From positions 4,650,001 through 4,714,000 of the forward strand of contig NC_064650.1 of assembly GCF_001723175.1 (NCBI RefSeq): a DNA stretch of 64,000 nt. Reading direction: 5' to 3'. The notes beneath the pieces are model-generated. The model saw only the letters and a list, made by a program, of their open reading frames with translations. It was not told the DNA's origin and made no database searches. Positions 59,301-64,000 of the stretch are shown in pieces; position 1 is the stretch's first letter; the number at the start of each line of letters is the position of its first letter. The position numbers were made by a program, and so were the translations under genes. This DNA is from Penicillium oxalicum. Taxonomy: Eukaryota; Ascomycota; Eurotiomycetes; Eurotiales; Aspergillaceae.

Positions 59301-60400
59301 GATGCTTGCATGATATCTTCGATCGTGTCGGCCATGGGGATAAACATATCTGGGTTGATGAGACCCCAGATGACGGCCATGAATGAATTCATCCATTCAA
59401 CAGACTCGGGAAGCAAGTTCGCGGTCGCCTGGCAATCTCATGTGGTCAGCGTGGGGCCGCAGCACAGTTATCCACCACGGACGGTTGACTCTTACCATCT
59501 GTCCACGAAGCTCCTCGCTTTTCCATTCCATCTGCCGACCGCTTCTGATGACCTCTTGCACCCATAGCCACACACCGCTAGTAATGCAAAAGGCCAGTGG
59601 GATAAGACCCAGTAGAGACCCTCCGAAAGTTCGTCCCAAAAAGATGATAGCCACTGCGATTCCAATACACAGTGCCGTTCCGCGTTTCTCCAATTGATCA
59701 TACATTGGATTGTAAGTAACGGTGGGAGTGGGATGGAACAGAATATTCGTCTTCTCGCCGCGGATAGGGACATCGGACGTTGTTCCTTCGGCAATGGGAT
59801 CGGGAGGAGCCGTGATGTCCTGCTTTTCCTTGTACTCGGCTGGATCTTGATCGGCGCGAGTTTGATGCTCCTAGACTCCATTGTCAGTGATTTATTCGAG
59901 AATGAGGTCTTACATATCGGGAGGATAGGTGCGTACAGTTGGTCGGCCAAGATTGGCGTTCGGGACAGTCAACTAGATCGCCATCGTCAGTTGATATTTA
60001 CCTTCAGAGGACAGGACCCATCTGATCTTTGTCTTACCATTGGATTTTTGACAGCTTCCATGGACTCGGGGCCTTGATCCTCAACTCCAATCTCCTTACC
60101 AGTGGTCGGGTCGGTCACCGTGCGAACCTTGGACCGAGCGATTTCACGGGCCTGATGAGCCGATATCTCGTCATTGGAATTGGCTTGTGAGCTTCCCGGC
60201 TGTGCTTGCTGCTTTTGCCGTAATCTTTCGCGATCCTTGCGAGCCCTTTCTTCTTCGTCAATCCGCTGATCTCGCTGCTTCTTTTCAACGTCCAGACGCT
60301 CAATGAACTTCTGGACCGTGGGGATCGGATTGCTTCCACTCCAATTCTCGCCGACACGATGGTTCTCGCGCGCCGTAACATCCTGGCCCGCAGACGCCAT
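56385..60400 (-). CDS. mug190: Mug190-type membrane protein with SMP-like and two C2 domains
   Basis: Tricalbin-like membrane-contact protein of the Mug190 family, probably tethering ER to plasma membrane and moving or binding lipids. Five exons close in frame: 60400..60038, 59972..59937, 59870..59496, 59428..57941 and 57851..56385 (1242 residues). Exon 2 is only 36 nt (LTVPNANLGRPT). A charged N-terminus with a coiled coil (KFIERLDVEKKQRDQRIDEE) precedes a membrane hairpin near 204-245 (CIGIAVAIIFLGRTFGGSLL). The SMP-like region runs from about 259 (ATANLLPESVEWMNSFMAVI). C2-A lies near 505-620 (WIRIHRALGLSKQDRRG, DPYINLSFSKYGKPMYCTRV) and C2-B near 690-840. The tail is Ser/acid-rich and disordered. 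A GTAAGA 23 nt beyond the chosen exon-2 donor is out of frame with exon 3. Confidence 0.9.
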
Positions 60401-61672
60401 TTTGAGTCCAGCACTGGTGCCTGACCACGAATCGAAGAGTCAGGTGTGGTTTGGATGCCAAGGTAAGAAGAGGCTGTCCTGAATCAGTTCGATGTGGATA
60501 GTGTATTGGCGAGATTTCAACCAGAGGCTTTGGGATGCTCAAGGACCACCTGCTGAAACGAAGCAAGCACACCCAAGGCGTTTGCAGAGAAGAAAAGTGA
60601 GGAAAGAATCAAACCAAGCCGTTTCACACAATGGCTCTTGCTGGAAATCATCATCAGACCGGTTCGACTGAGGGCCCAGGCAATTGTTAGGGTCCGAGCT
60701 TCAGCTTCCCCCAACTACGTCATCCGCGGCCACGAAGTAGGAGCAACGTGATGACGACAGCCACTCGGCTCTCCAAGACGCAATTGGACAGTCAAGCCCC
60801 CTCCACCAGGATTGGCGATCTCAATTCGACGATCCCTCTAATCAATTCTCGTGGACAGTCATCTCTACTTTCATCACCACCGCTCTCGCAGAGTCTCCCC
60901 CAGCCTTGCTCTGCTGTCTTGTAAAGGTCGCCGGGTTGCGGTTTCCTTGGCACCCGCTCTCCTCCGCCCAGCGGGGGACTGCGAGCGGACCAACAGACCA
61001 AAGTCACATGCCCGTACCCACCATTTCACTCAGCACTTCTGTGGTCAATACGAAGTGGACGGTAGTCCTTGAACTAGTAATAGTGCAGTATACTGATCAT
61101 ATTGCCGTGTGATCAAAGCATAAACAAGTTGAATACGAGTCAAGTCCTTTGGATATCTGCCTTTACCCAATTATACTTATCCTCCGACTGAGGAACATTG
61201 GCAAGTACGGCGGGTGTTCGGGCCCTTCAGGTACCTGCCCATCGACAATAACCGGCTTCTGTCAATGTCCAAAGCCTAATGACCACAATATCATGTCATG
61301 GTAGAGTCGTCTGCACAGAGCAGTAAACATGCCCAGCCGCACCAATCGCAGCTCGGTGCAAATTCAGTTTCCCACATGACGGCCGGTCCCTTCTATTATT
61401 TTGGTGTCGGGTGGAGTGGGAGTTGGTTGAGCATAAGGTTCCTCAATACCTTCTCTTTCAATCCCTTTCAATACTTATGAGATAAAGCGTAGTGTGTTCT
61501 TGATGAATGAATAGCGGATGACTCGTAGAGGAGACAAAAAACATCAGAGAAGTCCCAATCAGAAATTGATATGAATGAGGACTATCCGAAAATGGCGATC
61601 TGAGGCAAGTAACAAGGAATCTCGGCTGTATTCATTGCAAGTTGTCGACTCGATATATAGATTTCCACAGAT
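60401..61672. other. Intergenic region, no gene seen
   Basis: About 1.27 kb that holds the promoter of mug190 and the 3' flank of the arrestin gene. Short ORFs only, none recognisable. Confidence 0.45.
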
Positions 61673-63660
61673 TCAGGTACCCAACTCTTCCGTGTTTAGG
61701 GTAGGGGTATCACAAGGGCTCAAGCACTTAAACAACGGGGCACTATATGGCGAGACTGACTCGATGGGTTGGTAATCTCTCGGCCTAGAATCTTCCATCT
61801 CACTGTTATCAGGGAAAGAAAATGGTGTGGCGCTGCTTTGACAGTCGCAGGTCGTGTTTTGAAACGATCCCAGGTCTAACCCAGGTTCGAATGTGTACGG
61901 CGGAGGGTAGATGTTGGATGCAGTTGCCTTGCATGACCGAATGGTGATGGGTGTTTGAAGAGTGAGTCGTTGAGAGATACTCCGCCCCGTCGTGGAAATC
62001 CCACTATCTGTGTCATTCAAGGAAAGACGCAGGACGACCTATGACTTTGATTAGCAAATTCCGCATACACGTCGTTGCCTCTTGATCACAAAATTCTAAA
62101 AAAAAAAAAAAGAAAGAAAAAAGAAAGATTTGAAACCACCTACCTGAATCCAATGACTGACATCCAGTCTCCCGATGGTGCTGCTTGCATGGATTCTTTG
62201 ATACGAGGGTCGCTGCTTGAGGTCCAGACACCTGGGTAATTGCACATGCATTTCAATTTGACACGGTTGCAGCATGCTCCCAAGCAGACTCGTATTCTTC
62301 AGGTCCTCCATTTCTGTTTTATCTTGCTCTTTCGTGATGTGAACATTTCCACCAGCAAAGACGCTTCGGCATTCAGCCCCGACATTCTTCTCGAGCAGAA
62401 GGATCGTTCGTTTGCCCGAATCGATCAGACAATTTGTCCGGTCAATATCCCAGTACCGAATGTGCTGCTGAATAAGAACTTGCACGGCAATGCATTTCAG
62501 CGGGACCAAAGGGAGCAGTCCCAGTCTAATAGGAATTTGTGATCCCAGACGAAAGCTTCTTCCAAGCAGGAAGAAATGATAATGCAGGTTCTTGCTCCAG
62601 TCCCTCATGAGAGTGACTGGCTCAGTCATTTCCAACGAGCCTTCGGGTGGTAAGCGAACAATTGGGACGTGAAGCTGCGAGGTCAGCTTTGAGCCAAAGA
62701 AGCCGCCGAATTCAATCCGGGCTTCGAGGTAGTAGCGAATAGACAGCAGATAGGTATCGATCGACTCGGGGAGCAGATTGAGCACAACGAATTCAAACGG
62801 AAAGGTGTGATTTCCGGCGGGTAACAGGTCTTGCCTCCCTTTCACCTGGGCTCTGACGGAATCCCGAGAATATCCACTGATCGATCTCCGCCGGAAGGAC
62901 TCTTCATCTTGTGCATCATACTCGGGCGGTGCAATCGGTCGGGTCATCAGTGTTGGGGCAGAGTTTCTACGCTTTTCCGCAGCGTGTTCCCTTGCGGTGC
63001 ATTCGGTCGTGGATTGACTGTAGTCGTCCAAGTCTGTGGAGATCAGGTGTCCATCCTCGGCATATGTAATACTGGAATTGATCACATCTTGTGTCCTTGC
63101 GTTATCTGGTAAAAATGACGGAATAGAGTTAGTTGTCTGATTGGCGCAAGGTCTGAAATTCCAGTCGCAACACTCTATTTGAAGAGGACCTGATACGTAC
63201 TTCCAAACGGCTTTAAGCAAGCCTTTCCATGGAAAGAGACCGAGAAACTCTTCAATCTGATCGGATGAGGAGCATGTAGATTAATCCTGCCTCTGATAAG
63301 AGCCGGCTTTTCCGGAGAATTGGGATCGCGCTTGACATCGCCTTGTAGGAAGACGACAGGCTCAAACAAGATGAACTCCAGCGATATTCCCCCTCGAGCT
63401 TTTAATTCCTGCTTGACAGGATAAGCATCTTGCATGGTGTGCGTAAATAAATCGCCCTGTTGCTTGATGCGATTTTCCATGTATCTTCGCACACTTTCGT
63501 TGTGAGTGGGATTGTGGCTCCTTCTGGCAAGGTTGGGCGACGAAGTTTCAGCAAGGTCAAGAGTGTAGATACCCAGGACAGTGGTAAATATATCCAAGAT
63601 TGAGCTATCTTTCGATGTGCCGAAAGTCCAGAGTGGTATGTACAGATGGCCGTGGTCCAT
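61673..63660 (-). CDS. Alpha-arrestin domain protein
   Basis: Adaptor of the arrestin-related trafficking family (ART/CreD/RodA-like), which recruits HECT ubiquitin ligases to plasma-membrane transporters for endocytosis. Exons 63660..63201, 63105..62144 and 62038..61673 encode 595 residues. The Arrestin_N part includes ISLEFILFEPVVFLQGD, ALIRGRINLHAPHPIRLKSF and, after a polar insert, LLPAGNHTFPFEFVVLNLLP and ESIDTYLLSIRYYLEARIEF. Arrestin_C has HYHFFLLGRSFRLGSQIPIR and ends STIGRLDVSHWIQVVLRLSL. The insert between the two halves of Arrestin_N (about residues 155-225) is long, charged and disordered. The C-terminal tail contains PPPYTF, which fits the PPxY motif bound by WW domains of Rsp5/HulA-type ligases. 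The second intron (62143-62039) carries a poly-T tract on the transcript strand. Exact family member not assigned. Confidence 0.9.
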
Positions 63661-64000
63661 AGGTCCAACTTCTTCTTATGAGAAATTCTAAAAACACTGC
63701 GGCAAAGTCAAAACTGCATTGGCAGAGTCGGTGACTCTCTCTTGGCAGTGGCTTTGACATCTTCCTCGACCGTCCGGGGATGCCATGTCAAGACGAAGCG
63801 ACTTGAGTTCACTGACGATCAGCCGATCGTTGGAAATCCTCGATTGACAGCTTTGATCTTATGATCTTCCGGCCGATTCGTCGGGTGTCCACGCATACTA
63901 AGTTTCTGCAGGCGTGCAACCAGACTTGGCTGGTAGTAAGACACCAAATAGAGGCAGGAGACCACGCGCCACGGCTGCTTCCACGACTCGCGTGCACCTT
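63661..64000. other. Promoter-side flank of the arrestin gene, no gene seen
   Basis: 340 bp upstream of the arrestin ATG to the window end, without a supported ORF. Confidence 0.4.

Noticed and set aside
59914..59972. 59-nt version of mug190 exon 2 using the GTAAGA donor
   Set aside because: It leaves a 43-nt intron and breaks the frame into exon 3, while the GTACGC donor restores it with a 66-nt intron.
61873..61895. GGTTCGAAT resembling a tRNA B box
   Set aside because: It lies inside the arrestin coding exon, and no A box or acceptor stem is found around it.
1..64000. CRISPR arrays, bacterial operons or phage elements
   Set aside because: No regularly spaced repeats. The splicing signals and gene content are those of a fungal nuclear genome.

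Overview
The window comes from a filamentous ascomycete, most likely Eurotiales (Penicillium/Aspergillus type). Most genes are split by introns of about 55-100 nt with GTAAGT/GTATGT-like donors, CTAAC/CTGAC-like branch sites and YAG ends. Gene content is ordinary fungal housekeeping: a three-domain Lys2, a xanthine dehydrogenase of the length usual for aspergilli, Prm1, Mug190 and an ADAM protease. Gene density is about one per 3.5 kb, on both strands. No ribosomal or tRNA gene, intact transposon, CRISPR array or secondary-metabolite cluster was recognised.

Layout: 1-870 (-) 5'-part of a threonine-aldolase-type PLP enzyme; 2143-4176 (-) secreted/membrane arylsulfotransferase-like protein; 5523-6676 (-) beta-carbonic anhydrase; 7246-11938 (-) alpha-aminoadipate reductase Lys2 with a Gcn4/CpcA-type box; 13044-14903 (+) fungal type II membrane protein of unknown function; 15764-20073 (+) xanthine dehydrogenase; 20427-22655 (-) Prm1 membrane-fusion protein; 26012-29202 (+) large unknown protein with a MYND-like Cys/His finger; 29929-31865 (-) kynurenine aminotransferase-type transaminase with a mitochondrial leader; 32447-34045 (+) Mgs1/WRNIP1 AAA+ ATPase; 34424-35650 (+) Zn2Cys6 regulator; 36849-37964 (+) centrin/Cdc31 with a polyQ insert; 38827-41297 (-) ADAM metalloprotease; 42323-44233 (-) Y-family DNA polymerase iota-like; 44.2-50.0 kb gene-poor; 49973-50971 (+) conserved-looking low-complexity protein; 53176-54221 (-) ArsH; 55461-56043 (+) decayed gene; 56385-60400 (-) Mug190-type TM/C2-domain protein; 61673-63660 (-) alpha-arrestin.

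The genes do not form one pathway. There are isolated functional echoes only: lysine synthesis (Lys2), purine catabolism (XDH), tryptophan/kynurenine metabolism (transaminase), DNA-damage tolerance (Mgs1 and Pol iota, about 8 kb apart), and membrane fusion or contact (Prm1, Mug190). Exon structures were worked out by hand from splice signals and frame continuity. Every multi-exon model given closes in frame, but the 5' ends of the carbonic anhydrase, ArsH and the 49973 gene are uncertain. I found no convincing new multi-gene system. The most unusual items are a carbonic anhydrase whose first intron is open in frame with a basic leader, a 14-nt micro-exon in the transaminase, the polyQ centrin, the 948-residue finger protein and a decayed gene at 55.5-56.0 kb.
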